This document shows positions 1 through 10,529 of a stretch of DNA of 64,000 nucleotides, in pieces. Every line of letters begins with the position of its first letter. The stretch's first letter is position 1. The stretch lies in assembly GCA_963580285.1 (NCBI GenBank), contig CAUZLF010000270.1, forward strand, positions 335,501-399,500, given 5' to 3'. A program made the position numbers and the translations under genes. The notes below the pieces were generated by a model, which made no database searches, was not told the DNA's origin, and saw nothing but the letters and a program-made list of their open reading frames with translations. The stretch comes from Lucinisca nassula. Taxonomy: Eukaryota > Mollusca > Bivalvia > Lucinida > Lucinidae.

Positions 1-213
1 ACGACAATTGTCGTCTGCTTTGTCGTCTGCCGGTTACTTTAAAACTCATTTTTGCAAACAGTGTGTACCCAGATCAGACTGCTCCTCTAGGAACAGTCTG
101 ATCTGGGTTCACACTGTTTACCTGTATGAAAAAATATTTTTAAAAAGTTTGCAAGAAGGTTCAGCAGACGACATAAGCAGACGACATTTTCAGATGGCGT
201 CTTAAAGGTTAAA
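1..213. repeat. TTAA-type hairpin MITE, family M1, cut by window edge
   Basis: The repeat has a central palindrome (AGATCAGACTGCTCC and its complement near 70-110), inside arms reading GTGT(A/G)...ACAC and outer GCAGACGACA motifs. The right end reads CTTAAAGGTTAA. It matches full copies at 2506-2732, 5373-5625 and 13278-13509. The left terminus is outside the window. No coding content is supported. Confidence 0.7.
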
Positions 214-324
214 TATCTCAGGCCAGTCCCAAGTCAATGGTGTTGTTCAATGTTAAAGGCATCATTAGCTTAACAAAAACTTTAAGGCCAAGAAGTTAAC
301 AGCTCTAGGAAGTACAGTACCGAA

Positions 325-715
325 TACAAAAATATATTTGCTGAAAAATGTGAGTAGCTTTTGCAATGCAAAAGCTACTCACATTTTTTTCAGCAAAAAT
401 ATTAGCATATTTGCCATATTAAATTATCAGTTTTAACAATATGTTAACTAACAAAATACATCATTAGTCCAATATCGAATATGCAGATATATTTGCTGAA
501 AAAAATGTGAGTAGCTACTCACTTTTTTTCAGCAAAAATATTAGCATATTTGCCATATTAAATTATCAGTTTTAACGATGTGTTAACTAACAAAATACAT
601 CATTAGTACCTATATACAATATGGAATACACAGATATATTTGCTGAAAAATGTGAGTACATTTTTTTTCAGCAAAATATTTGCATATTTGCCATATTAAA
701 TGATTTTAACAATAC
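325..715. repeat. Three tandem copies of a TTTGCTGAAAAA hairpin repeat
   Basis: Three copies start near 325, 480 and 620. Each has ATATTTGCTGAAAAATGTGAG, its complement, then a shared tail (GCATATTTGCCATATTAAAT ... CATCATTAG). The hairpin stem becomes shorter from copy 1 to copy 3. Single copies occur at 13655-13830, 22560-22740 and 25290-25440. Confidence 0.8.
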
Positions 716-1242
716 ATCAACGAATAAGTAACAACTTCGTCAGGTTTGAATGACAGTCAGGTCCCAATTCTATAACTTTCAGTAATTTTGTTTACTTCAG
801 CAATCATTTTTCTCAGGGCAATATCTTAAACAGCTAAAATCTTTATCAAATTTCTCGAAAACAAATACTTTCGTCCTGTATTTATAAAGCTTCCACTGCC
901 TAACGTTTTGTTACAAATGAGCAAAAAGCTGGCTATCGCTGTAATGAGGACATTATCTTGTTTAATAGGAATTCGTAAAAGTGTTTAGATTGTAATATAA
1001 CAGTAAAATCAACAAATAATGATCGCAATTTCGAGAAGCCATAGTCGAAAATTCTTTCAGAGAAAAATTAAGCTTTTATGATGATCTAGAGGTAATTGTC
1101 TTAAAAAATGAGGACGAAATTTCAAGGTCTTGGCAAAAAGTGTTGACTCAAATCAGACTGCTCTTGTAAGATCTGTCTAATAATCTGGGTCTACATTTGC
1201 TGAGACCTAAGTTTCTGGTCCTGATCTAGGATGAATCAAACC
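716..1242. other. AT-rich non-coding stretch
   Basis: I see no exon, hairpin or recognisable repeat here except a weak fragment of the AGATCAGACTGCTC core near 1150-1190. It is probably intronic sequence of the SoxD gene, because the exon at 1755 starts in mid-codon. Confidence 0.4.
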
Positions 1243-1493
1243 ATTACGAAAACATGCCTATACAAATACATTGTAACCTTTATCGCCAAAAAAAATGAAA
1301 AATTTAAGATGAAAAGTTGTGATATTTTTCTTATTTCTGCTCAAAATATAGATCGTGGGTACTCATTAGAGTACCCACGATCTATATTTTAGAGCAGAAA
1401 TAACAAAAATAAGGTTTACCCCTGCAAACCCCAGTTAACTATATAAAAGTGGGGTTCAAGGTGGTAAAAATTATACAGGCGAGTTTTCATGAT
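1243..1493. mobile_element. Hairpin MITE, family M4 (GTGGGTACTCATTAGA palindrome)
   Basis: Ends are inverted: GAAAACATGCCTATAC on the left and ATACAGGCGAGTTTTC on the right. The centre is a palindrome around GTGGGTACTCATTAGAGTACCC, flanked by TTATTTCTGCTC / GAGCAGAAATAA. The best related copy is at 19703-19932 plus 21226-21277. It is non-autonomous, with no ORF. Confidence 0.75.
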
Positions 1494-1754
1494 GTCTAAT
1501 TGAGCAAAAATGCAACTGCATGGGTTGAAGTATCCCCATTTTAGCCCTTAAAGCACCATGCATGACTTGCAAACAACATTTTCAAAATATAACATTGTTT
1601 CCACTTTGGACTGCAACAATAGTGTTATAATACGGTTATGGTGTATTTTGACATAAAAAGGCTCATTTTTAAAAGTCTGTATTGTACCTTTTAGGATAGT
1701 AGATCTTTTTGCTTAGTGTTACAGATTTTCTTATTTTGTCTGTAAATTTTCCAG

Positions 1755-1925
1755 GTAAAATGTTTGGTGCCAAAATAATCCGTGCTCAGAAGGACAAGCC
1801 CGATTCCAGCAAGCCTCACATTAAACGTCCGATGAACGCTTTTATGGTGTGGGCTCGTGAAGAGAGGAGAAAGATACTGAAAGCCTGTCCCGATATGCAC
1901 AATTCCAACATCAGCAAAATTCTAG
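1755..1925 (+). CDS. SoxD: SoxD (Sox5/6/13-like) exon: N-terminal half of HMG box
   Basis: This exon opens the visible part of a SoxD transcription factor, a sequence-specific HMG-box DNA-bending protein of the nucleus. The acceptor TTTTCCAG ends at 1754 and the donor is CTAG|GTAGG. The first two bases finish a codon, so an upstream exon (outside the window or unrecognised) must end in phase 1. After [17 protein letters not shown] the HMG box begins with [20 protein letters not shown] and continues through [12 protein letters not shown]. The [11 protein letters not shown] sequence is diagnostic of group D rather than SoxB, SoxE or SoxF. An ATG at 1709 in the same frame is intronic and is not used as the start. 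The N-terminal coiled coil typical of SoxD is not in the window. Confidence 0.93.
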
Positions 1926-2505
1926 GTAGGTTTATCAATTAGTTCAAAAGAGATTAGATGAATATTGTTTGAAAAAACAACAAAAAAAAAAAAAAAAAAA
2001 AAAAACAACGTAAAAGCTTATACCGCAACCTATTTCTTAACACTGTTAATGGGGGTCCAAAGCAGAAACCTGGTTATATCCAAATTATATACAAAAATTA
2101 CCATTTTTCCTGTAAAGTATTGTTCATCAATCAGTCTGAAAAATGGTATAAAAGACAGGGTCCATATGGCTAAATATATCCAAATAGCTAACAATAGGTT
2201 CTTTTCTGCATCATGGTAACAAATCACCACCCCTGCAAACCTCACTTAATATAGAGAAAATGGGGAGTTAGAGGGGTATACATTAAATTTCATACTTCTG
2301 CTCCAAATCATAGATTGTGGGCACATGTTAGAACCCGCCTCGGTTCTAACAAGAACAAACAATCTATGCTTGGAGCAGCTAAGAAATACATTTAAATTCC
2401 TATAATAATACCACTTTTGAACAGTCCCAAAGGTGGTCTCTTACTAAGAGACACTGGGTGTAGAAAATACAAAGAAGGAATAAGTGAAGCCTTCTCAATA
2501 AGCTT

Positions 2506-2732
2506 TTAACCTATAAAATGCCAATCACGACAATTGTCGTCTGCTCTGCTGTCTGCAGGTTATGGTAAAAATCATTTGTGGCATACAGTATGGACCCAGA
2601 TCAGTCTGATCTGTGCCCACACTGTTTGCCTGTACGCAAAAATATTTTTTAAAGCTTGCAAAAAAAATTCAGCAGACGACATAAGCAGACGACATCTTCA
2701 GATGTAGATTTTCTCGGCATCTTAAGGGTTAA
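2506..2732. mobile_element. TTAA-flanked hairpin MITE, family M1 (complete)
   Basis: TTAA lies at 2506-2509 and 2729-2732. Internal landmarks are ACGACAATTGTCGTCTGC near the left end, the ACCCAGATCAGTCTGATCTG core, and GCAGACGACAT near the right end. It lies in the SoxD intron. Confidence 0.75.
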
Positions 2733-2746
2733 CAGCAGATTTAGTC

Positions 2747-2946
2747 TTAACCCTTATCTTGCTGTTCACAGCAACCCCTATCTTTGCAAACAATGTAGAT
2801 CCAGATCAGATGGCTTCTGAAAGGATCTACACTGTTTGTCATTCAGTTTATGAATTTATAGCAATAAATTACATCAAGTAATTTGATTGGTTGATAGACA
2901 GAAATGGGTGTGGCTTAAATAAATATTCAGCAAGATATTAGGTTAA
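2747..2946. mobile_element. TTAA-flanked hairpin MITE, family M2 (complete)
   Basis: TTAA lies at 2747-2750 and 2943-2946. The left end reads TTAACCCTTATCTTGCTG. The core is the GTAGATCCAGATCAGATGGC hairpin, here with a short stem. The right half has ATTACATCAAGTAATTTGAT and GGGTGTGGC. Confidence 0.75.
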
Positions 2947-3056
2947 TTTTAGGCGATCTTAATAGTGGAATTTTCTGTAATATGACAATTTGTCAGTGTG
3001 AAGATGTGCTCTATGTATGTTATCCTACTAAGGATGTAAATATTTTCTATTTACAG

Positions 3057-3162
3057 GGGCCAAATGGAAAGCCATGTCCAATTCTGATAAGCAGCCTTAC
3101 TATGAGGAACAGTCACGTCTCAGTAAACTACACATGGAAAAACACCCAGACTACAGATATAG
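3057..3162 (+). CDS. SoxD: SoxD exon: C-terminal half of HMG box
   Basis: The acceptor is TATTTACAG before 3057 and the donor is ATATAG|GTAAG. Joined in phase 1 to the previous exon it encodes [20 protein letters not shown] then [15 protein letters not shown], which is helix 3 of the HMG box and its end. The intron inside the HMG box is 1.1 kb and holds MITEs of families M1 and M2. Confidence 0.93.
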
Positions 3163-3314
3163 GTAAGATTGTTCATACTTCTTTCGAATCTTTTGTGAAA
3201 ACTTGACTTTATATAAAGAGTGATAACTCGTTTCTTTTCTTGGTGTTGATTTTTCTCAGAAGATGCAAATTATTAAGTTAGGATACAGAATAATTTCATT
3301 CTCTGGACGAAAGC

Positions 3315-3606
3315 ACCCCCGCCCATCAGGGCTTGGAGAAATAGACTGGGCTGCATAGTGCTTCCACACAGAGCTGAAACACATGAGGACTGGTAAACTG
3401 CTTAGGCCTAAGCCTACCCAGGCAAAGTGGTGCAAGTTTGACTTTCCCTACATATTATACATATTGCTTCATTTGGGTGGTAGGGCTTGAGAAGTCAGTT
3501 CATCTCAGTGTAGGGTAAAAGTCCCACAAAATTGGAAACATCTCCAAAATAACTTAAATATGACTTAGTGTTGACGGGGATGTAAAACCTCAATTCATAC
3601 AAACAA
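3315..3606 (+). mobile_element. SINE-like element S1
   Basis: It runs from CCCCCGCCCATCAGGGCTTG to a tail of TAAAACCTCAATTCATACAAAC. Shared landmarks in all copies are GGTAAACTGCTTAG, AGTCCCACAAAATTGG and TTGACGGGGA. The simple CAAA-rich end sets the orientation. A second copy follows at 3817. The tRNA or 5S origin of the head is not clear to me. Confidence 0.65.
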
Positions 3607-3816
3607 TTCCCCGAAGGATAACTAATAATGCATCTTTTAAGAATGTGACCTGACAAGACAATCTGGGTCTTGTTTTTTTTTTCGTGCCTTTAAATTTCAG
3701 TGAAGTCAATAACCCCTTGTATACTGCTAAACCCTTCCATTGTTAATTGTTCAGCAAGTCCATTTCTCATTTAAGGAGTGACAGGTCGATTTTTTACATT
3801 TTAATTCTATTTTTGC

Positions 3817-4078
3817 GGCCCCTGCCCATTGCGGGCTTGAAGAAACCGACCCGCACACGAATACTGGTAAACCGCTTAGAGTTTCTAAGCCTGCCCAGGC
3901 AAAGCGGTGTGCATCAGACCGTCCATGCTTATAAACCCTATTGGTTTCATTGGGCGGCAGGGGTTGAGATGGCATCTCATCTCAATGTCGGGTAAAAGTC
4001 CCACAAAATTGGAAGCAATGTCTCCAAAATGACTTCTACAGTGTTGACGGGGACGTTAAACCTCAAATCAAACAAACA
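3817..4078 (+). mobile_element. SINE-like element S1
   Basis: This is the same family as 3315-3606. It has GCGGCCCCTGCCCATTGCGG, GGTAAACCGCTTAGAG, TCGGGTAAAAGTCCCAC and TTGACGGGGACGTTAAACCTC, followed by a CAAATCAAACAAAC tail. Confidence 0.7.
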
Positions 4079-4265
4079 TTCTATTTTTGACAGAAAATCC
4101 CATTAGAACCTGATAAGATGCCACATTATGCAGCATCTGATCTGGCTCTGCACTGTTTTCCTAAGTTCCTTTTAAGAATAGCTTAAGCAGTCACAAAACT
4201 GGATCCATCTATTATACTGTTGTATCACAGAATTCTAAAATAACAATTTCTGTTTTGATTTTCAG

Positions 4266-4408
4266 ACCAAGACCCAAGCGTACCTGTATTGTTGACGGAA
4301 AGAAACTGAGAATCTCAGAGTACAAGAATCTAATGAGGTCACGCCGGCAGGATATTAGACGAGTTTGGTACGGAGACTCAGGAACCACCTACGTTGAAGG
4401 ACTTCTAG
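4266..4408 (+). CDS. SoxD: SoxD exon: conserved basic flank after HMG box
   Basis: The acceptor TTTTCAG ends at 4265 and the donor is CTTCTAG|GTATG. Joined in phase 2 it encodes [20 protein letters not shown] then [18 protein letters not shown]. The [18 protein letters not shown] block follows the HMG box in SoxD proteins and contains the C-terminal basic nuclear-localisation region. It ends in TYVEGLLG, joined to the last exon in phase 1. Confidence 0.92.
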
Positions 4409-5129
4409 GTATGTAATTAGGGACCTATCATTGTTTTCCCCTGGAGGTGGGGTGATGAGCATTAAATCCCTGAAAATTTAAGACAGCTAAAATATCTCGA
4501 CCCTCAGGAATTTGACAACATTCTCAGATTCTAAAGCATATAAAAAAATATACGGAAAAAAAAAAAGAAAAAAAATTATATGGGAATATGTTCTATAGAA
4601 CAGTAATCCTTTGGTTCCTGAACAGGGGAAACAACCACTACCTATGCATTAAAAAAGTAAATGCTGCAGTTTTGCTTCTCTTCCAAAATAAATCAATTCT
4701 CAAGATGGGTTGATTGTTTATCAATCAACCCAAAGTCACTAACTACAAAATCCTCTTCAGTGCTAAATTCCACGTGACTATCACTGATTTGTAGGAAACC
4801 CAGGTAACATTATTTATAGAAAATAGCTGCGTTGTAATCGATGTGAGGTCAGTGTTGTGAAAAAGGGTTATCTATAGAATCTGAACTGGAATCATATGTT
4901 GGGTGTTACAAAGAGTGTGGACCCAAATCAGATGCCTCGGAATGCAGTGTCTGATCTGGTTTTACACTGTTTGCTAACAGTACAGGAATTTATGGGTCAG
5001 TTGCGGCAGAATGTGGCATCTGATCAGGGTTTACATTATTTGCTTGCAATACAGGAATGTAAGGGTTAGATGAAATTATGCAAAATTTCTAATCTTTTGC
5101 CATCAAATTACAGATTATTCACACTTGCC

Positions 5130-5350
5130 TTAACTATTACACCACAACCTCATTATAACACAGTTCATTATTACACAGTTTGAATATAACACAGTTTCAA
5201 GATGGATCCCAAAAATGTGTAGATTATATAGAAAAATGACCATAAAGGTCATTTTTCTATATAATCTACACATTTTTGTTTGGATATAACATGGTTTGTT
5301 TAACTAACACGATTTCTGCTTTGAACCCCATTAATAGTATTATAAAGAGT
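5130..5350. mobile_element. Hairpin MITE, family M6 (ACCACAACCTCATTATAACA)
   Basis: Its ends pair as ACACCACAACCTC / ...GAGTAGTGGTGT, and a long hairpin (TAGATTATATAGAAAAATGA with its complement) spans 5222-5270. A close copy lies at 8285-8490. There is no ORF. Confidence 0.7.
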
Positions 5351-5372
5351 AGTGGTGTAATTCATACTTGCC

Positions 5373-5625
5373 TTAACTTGCCTAAATAACCAAGAAAATC
5401 TACATCTGAAAATGTTGTCTGTTTTATGTCATCTGCTGCATATTTTGGCAAACTTTTCAAACCTATTTTTGAATACGGCCAAACAGTGTGGACCCTGATC
5501 AGACTGCTCCTACAGGAGCAGTCTGATCTGGGTCCATACTGTTTGCAACGAAGTTAATAAAAGTATCCAACAGACAACAAAGCAGACAACAATTATGATG
5601 ATTTTGATCCTAATTTAACGGTTAA
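5373..5625. mobile_element. TTAA-flanked hairpin MITE, family M1 (complete)
   Basis: TTAA at 5373-5376 and 5622-5625 bounds the element. The core is ATCAGACTGCTCCTACAGGA with its complement. It ends about 130 bp before the last SoxD exon. Confidence 0.7.
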
Positions 5626-5753
5626 ACTGGCATCAAATTGAGACCACAACATCATATTTGCAGAAGCTTCTTGCAATCATATCTGTTGAAATTTCTTTTA
5701 TCAATTTATAAAACTTTCATACAAGTAATTTTTCTCTCTTCTTTTTTTCACAG

Positions 5754-6043
5754 GAGAAAATGGTAACCCTCCATCATCATCGACATCGAGTTTTGATTCT
5801 TCCAACCTCATTTCCTCCCCAGACATGCCCTCTTCTCTCAGACGTGAAAACGGACACAGTGACAATAGTGACCATGAAGACATTAGTATGCATGACCAGG
5901 ATGATGTCAGTATCCATAGTGACGATAACATCAGTGACATTGTTGACCAATCAGATGCAAGCATGGATGCATCGTATAGTGCCAATAACAATTCAGAATT
6001 GACCAATGGAAACACAAGTTTGCCACATTTGTCAACAACATAG
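5754..6043 (+). CDS. SoxD: SoxD last exon: acidic Ser/Asp-rich C-terminus
   Basis: The acceptor follows a pyrimidine tract (CTTTTTTTCACAG) ending at 5753. About 95 codons follow, starting GENGNPPSSSSTSS. The tail is rich in Ser, Asp and His with repeated DxxS(I/M)H(S/D) patches and ends SLPHLSTT before TAG at 6041-6043. Length and acidic composition agree with SoxD C-termini, although sequence conservation is low there. Two AATAAA signals follow closely. Confidence 0.88.
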
Positions 6044-6052
6044 TTATTTTAC

Positions 6053-6073
6053 AATAAATTCCTGTGAAATAAA
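6053..6073 (+). terminator. Candidate poly(A) signals of SoxD
   Basis: AATAAA occurs at 6053-6058 and again at 6068-6073, 10 and 25 bases after the SoxD stop codon. A position so close to the stop implies a very short 3' UTR if they are used. Confidence 0.5.
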
Positions 6074-6589
6074 CCTTTGCAAGGCAGCAAATTTATCTGA
6101 ATTTTCCAACAGATATTCCATGAATAAAACAAGAAGACAGGATTGGAGAGTTATTCAGGGTAAATAACTCTGATGAACAAAGACTGAAGAGGTTTTCAGG
6201 GTAGCTAACTCTACACATGTACGCCATGTGGACATTTTTACCCATGCTTGGGTAATTTATGAACATAGGGCACAAAACTGAAAGATCAAGGGAAAGGGCC
6301 AAGAACAAAGGAGTCAAAATTGAGAAAAGGGTCCTAGTCACAAATGCAAACAGAAAAGACAATGTTGAGACTGCTTAAATATTTAATGTTTAACATTGTT
6401 TAAGCAGTCTGTTTAACATTATTTAAGCAGTCTCATCATTGTCTATTCTGTTTACATTTGTACATCCAAACAAAGAAACACAGATGATTCTATACACACA
6501 GAAGTTGGTGTCTGTGTGTGGCTGTGCATGCATACTAGCTTTCATAGCTCAGAAAAGATGGAGTCAAGGGAACAATATAGAGATAACTT
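6074..6589. other. Downstream of SoxD; small hairpin only
   Basis: There is no coding region. A hairpin at about 6362-6440 repeats GACTGCTTAAATA-like arms (ATTTAAGCAGTCT copies). It may contain SoxD 3' UTR if the two proximal poly(A) signals are skipped. Confidence 0.4.
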
Positions 6590-6720
6590 TCTTATTTCTA
6601 CATTAAACTACATGATGTGGGTACTTGTTAGAATCGCCTCGTTAACGAGGCGATTCTAACAAATACCCACAACATATGTTTCTAATGATAAACAAAGAAA
6701 AATACCACTTGATTATCCTT
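6590..6720. mobile_element. Hairpin MITE fragment, family M4
   Basis: The palindrome around GTTAGAATCGCCTCGTTAAC is flanked by GTGGGTACTTG / AATACCCACAAC. It belongs to the same family as 1243-1493, with reduced arms. Confidence 0.65.
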
Positions 6721-6731
6721 GCTTACCACTA

Positions 6732-6828
6732 TCCCAGCAGGCACACGTCGCTAGGGTAACGTCAAATCAACGTCGGTGCAACGTCAACAAGACAAGAATG
6801 TTGCATAAACGTCTTGTGCCTGCTGGGA
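6732..6828. mobile_element. 97 bp MITE with TCCCAGCAGGCACA inverted ends
   Basis: Perfect 14 bp terminal inverted repeats (TCCCAGCAGGCACA / TGTGCCTGCTGGGA) bound a body rich in AACGTC motifs. This terminal sequence recurs in many animal MITEs. I do not assign a superfamily. Confidence 0.7.
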
Positions 6829-7394
6829 TGTTAGTTATAGTGAACCATGTTTGCATATGTGACCAGGACTCTTTCTTTCTTTTGCGTTTATTGATAAGAT
6901 TCAAATACAGATGGTGCTATAAACATTGTTTATGAATAATGAACCAATTTCACTGGGAGTGTCATGGGTGTGCACAAAATAACTGTTGTAGTACAACTGA
7001 AAAAGTTTCAGCAAAATTTTGTCAGTGACAGTTCTTCCCTGTGCTAAAAGTGTTAAAGTTCCTGCAACACTTTGTGCACATATGAATATTACCAAACACG
7101 TTGAACAAAATGCCATGGTAGACTCAATGGATGGCTTGACTCAATGAGCTACAACAGTTGTTCTGTCAATGTACAATTTATGCCCAGTGACATATTTAGG
7201 TAAGAAGTTTGTGAATAAGATGATGCCTAGTTGTTATATCTTGTTAAAGAGTTGTTTTTGTATGTACATGTTAAATGTTTGTGTTTTGTCTAGTTTAAAT
7301 GACTGTTAAGTATTGAATGCAGTTTACAACTTCCTAATCAGTCGCCTTAAAACTGACCAATCATTTCTTAGTATTCTACCACTGGTCACTGACC

Positions 7395-7650
7395 AATACT
7401 GCGATGATCCTAAGTATTGGGACAGATAGTCCTAAGCAAACAGTGTAGATCCAGATCAGACTGCTCCTGAAGGAGCAGTCTGATCAGGGTCTACACTGTT
7501 CGCCATTCTGTCTGCAACTTTTGGACTCCTTGCTGAATCGTGAAACAAATTTGTTAAAATTTTAGGAGAATAATAGCAAGTCCTTGAGGTGTCCCAATTT
7601 TTAGGATTTTTACAGTAACTTCCTTGAAATTCCACAGCCAATGCTCAATC
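7395..7650. mobile_element. Hairpin MITE, family M3
   Basis: AGTATTGGGACAGATAG, then the shared core GTGTAGATCCAGATCAGACT with its complement, then TTTTAGGAGAA and AAGGTGTC-like sequence. The only other clear copy is at 23440-23640. The core is that of M1 and M2 but the ends differ. Confidence 0.6.
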
Positions 7651-7747
7651 AGTTCTTTAAGTTCCAACAGGCAAACGTAGGGAATATGCTACACGCTGTA
7701 TGTCTTCATCGAAACTTTTCAAGAATTTGGACAAATTCATGTTATAT

Positions 7748-7990
7748 TTAACCTTTGACCTGCTAGACAAGGATATGCTCTACCTTCACAAACAGTACAG
7801 ATCCAGATCAGGTGGCACAAACAGTACAGATCCAGATCAGGTGGCTTCTGAAGAAACCACCTGATCTGGATCTTAACTGATTTGCCATTCAGCTATGTGA
7901 ATTTATTGTAGAATAAATCACATCAAGTAATTTGATTGCTTGATATTCAAAAATGGGTGTGGCAAAATTAATTTATTCAGCAGAACAAGA
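7748..7990. mobile_element. MITE family M2, with duplicated core segment
   Basis: It begins TTTAACCTTTGACCTGC. A 26-27 bp piece (CACAAACAGTACAGATCCAG...) is directly repeated at about 7787-7845 before the hairpin closes. The right half, with CATCAAGTAATTTGATTGC and GGGTGTGGC, is typical of M2. Confidence 0.6.
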
Positions 7991-8284
7991 ATGATAATGA
8001 TGATCAACTGTTTATAGTCACAAAAGCAATTAAGTCGGTCCTGTTCTTCATTTTATGCAGTATACAAGTTTGAAATGCATATATGTTGCTTGTTGTCTCG
8101 AAGGACGGCTGCCCAGCCATGGAGCGTGCAGGGCTGAGAATTTGTTATGTGTACAATTTTGTTTGAATTTGTTTCCTGTTTATTATGAAAATATCTACAA
8201 CTGCAACTGCATTTAACTGTCATAAACTATTTCTACAAGTTATCAAGCCATTTCTAGAAGTTTTCTTGTAAATCTCCTATACCA

Positions 8285-8490
8285 CATACACCACAACCTC
8301 ATTATAACACAGTTTGTTATAACACAATTGGATATAACATGGCTGGAAGATGGATCCCAAAAATGCATAGATTATATAGAAAAATGACCATAAATGGTCA
8401 TTTTTCTATATAATCTATACATTTTTGTTTGGATATAACACATTTTTATTTCGGACCCAAACAATGGTGTTATAAAGAGATTGTGGTGTT
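8285..8490. mobile_element. Hairpin MITE, family M6
   Basis: ACACCACAACCTCATTATAA at the left and GAGATTGTGGTGT at the right are inverted. The central hairpin arms TTATATAGAAAAATGACCAT and complement match 5222-5270 closely. Confidence 0.7.
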
Positions 8491-8710
8491 CATACAACAG
8501 CACACTATGTGAGCTATGTTATGGGCCACCGTGCCCACGCCCAACCAGCAAAGACTCCAATCAATCTTTGCAGCCAGAGCCAGAGCCAGAGGTCATAAAA
8601 ACTCTTTTCATGCTCAACTCACTCAAACAATGAATTTTTGACTGCTTATAAATATTAAAATCCAGCTTCAGCTTAGAGCAGCAAAAATACATCTGTCCTG
8701 TTCATAAATA

Positions 8711-8928
8711 TTAACCCCTATCCCCCTGAATAATTAAGTTAGCCTCACCTATTTCTGACTTTGAACCAACCAGATTACTTGATGTAATTTATTCCTGCAA
8801 ATTAACAAACTGAAACTGAATGTCAAACAATGTAGATCATGATCAGATGGCTTCTTCAGAAGCCATCTGATCTGGATCTACACTGTTTGCAAAGGTAGGG
8901 GTTGTCGTGAACAGCAGAATAAGGTTAT
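8711..8928. mobile_element. MITE family M2 (inverted orientation)
   Basis: TTAA lies at 8711-8714. The order of landmarks is the reverse of 2747-2946: CACCTATTTCTGAC, the hairpin ATCAGATGGCTTCTTCAGAA, then GTCGTGAACAGCAGAATAAG. The right TTAA is eroded. Confidence 0.65.
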
Positions 8929-9063
8929 AATACCAACAAATTAGGCTGTTTCTTTTGACCCTTGAATTCATTTATTTCAAGCAAACCCTGATCAGATGGA
9001 TTTTGCAGCATCTGATCTTAGTCTACACTGTTTGTCTTCATTTTACGATGTTTCTTTTGACCC

Positions 9064-9377
9064 TTAACCCTTATCCTGCTGAATTTTTAAATATGCCACA
9101 CCCACTACTGATTATAAACTAATCAGATTACTTGATGCAAATTATTGCAACAAATTCATAAACTAAATGCTAAACAATGAAGATCCTGATCAGCTAAAAA
9201 ATGAAGATCCTGATGAAGATATGATGCTTTCGTTCAGTTCACGAAACTGCATGACCAACAATGTAGATCCAGATCAGATGGCTACTGAAGAAGCCATCTG
9301 ATCAGGATCTACATTGTTGGTCATGCACTGTCTGAAATATAAGATACATCCAGGATCAGCAGGAAAAGGGTGTTCTG
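9064..9377. mobile_element. MITE family M2 with internal rearrangement
   Basis: It begins TTAACCCTTATCCTGCTGAA at 9064. The hairpin region appears twice: a short AAGATCCTGATCAGC piece and a full hairpin near 9258-9330 flanked by CATGACCAACAATG / CATTGTTGGTCATG. A similarly rearranged relative is at 10921-11227. Confidence 0.6.
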
Positions 9378-9757
9378 ATCTGAGTCTACACTGTTTGCAT
9401 AACCCAACACGTGTCTAGTCTAGGTTTTACCAAAAGCCCTCGTTACATAATACTCTGACATCACAATGATAAAAATAACACGGCTATAAATAACCATTAA
9501 CTGGATTTCATACAAATTGGTGAAAGTCACACGGACATCAGCAAAGTTAAGCTACTGCGCTTAGTAACTTTGGGTTGATTACCAAACAACCTAAAACAGA
9601 GAAAAATGATTATTCTTTTCATAAAAAAAACAATTAAACATATACTTAGGTAACATAGAGTGCTGTATATAATTAACTGCCATATTTTTTTTTTTTTTTT
9701 GACAAAAAAATTATGCCATTAATCCAATGTGTTCCATCCATGTATATCCATTAACCC

Positions 9758-10307
9758 TTAAAGGTGCATTATTGAGCTACCGGGTCTCAAATTTTTTTTT
9801 CTGGTTTTTATCTTCAATGCATACTCCTTTGTCATGTGTACACTTTTGGAGCCAAATACAGCTTCAGAACTTTGTGAAAATGGTCGTTTTCATTCGTGTT
9901 TACCCTTCGCTCTGAACATGTGTTGGGAATTTCTGTTCTAAAAATAAATCTGTCACTTTACACATACATGGCGACAGTATCGTCTCTGAGTGTCGTTACT
10001 TATGGCATGGTATTCAGCGTCATATTTCTTCCGATTCAGGCATGGCCTAAGCAAACAAGGCCAAAAATGAACGTCGCATAACGTAATATATATGGAGATT
10101 CTATTTTTGTCACGAACTAAAAATAGGTCTAACTGGTGTGCGAAGTCTAGTTAGGGAATCCCTCTCAAACTCGTTTACCTGTTATCATAATTGTTCGCAT
10201 TTTTGCATAAAATGCATTAATTTGTATTGTTTTAAAGAAAAATACCGGCTATATGTATTTTATTTTTGGAAGCATTTTTTCCAGATAGCTCAATAATGCA
10301 CCTTTAA
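9758..10307. mobile_element. 550 bp MITE with TTAAAGGTGCATTATTGAGC inverted ends
   Basis: The left end TTAAAGGTGCATTATTGAGC (9758 on) and the right end GCTCAATAATGCACCTTTAA (to 10307) are perfect inverted repeats that begin and end in TTAA. The short open frames inside have no recognisable motif. This makes it a further TTAA-type element, unrelated in sequence to M1-M3. Confidence 0.75.
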
Positions 10308-10359
10308 ACCACTAGAAAACTTCAACACAGACAACAATTTATTTATTTTCTTATTTTTC

Positions 10360-10450
10360 AGAGAAAATACTCTCAAAAAATAAAGCTTGACATTTAATGT
10401 GAATCATCTGCCTAGCAGACAATTCACATGTAATGTCAAGCCTTATTTTC
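10360..10450. repeat. Hairpin repeat (CTTGACATTTAATGTGAATC)
   Basis: The arms are TTTTCAGAGAAAATA ... GCTTGACATTTAATGTGAAT and their complements. A related hairpin is at 15755-15880. The surrounding 9378-10530 stretch has no other feature except the element at 9758-10307. Confidence 0.6.
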
Positions 10451-10529
10451 TCTGAAAAGCAGGAAAAAGTACTTTTAAAATGTGATCTGCCAGATATGAT
10501 TGATGCCGTAAGGGTTAAGCTTATAGATA

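Noticed and set aside
1709..1942. A 77-codon open frame as a complete small HMG protein
   Set aside because: It reads through an acceptor at 1754 and a donor at 1926; exon phases and SoxD similarity show it is one exon of a larger gene.
5701..6015. A 104-codon frame antisense to the last SoxD exon
   Set aside because: Mirror of the Ser/Asp-rich coding sequence; the + strand has splice signals and SoxD continuity.
9727..10081. Two open frames of 61-62 codons
   Set aside because: They lie in a TTAA element with inverted ends and show no motif or codon bias.
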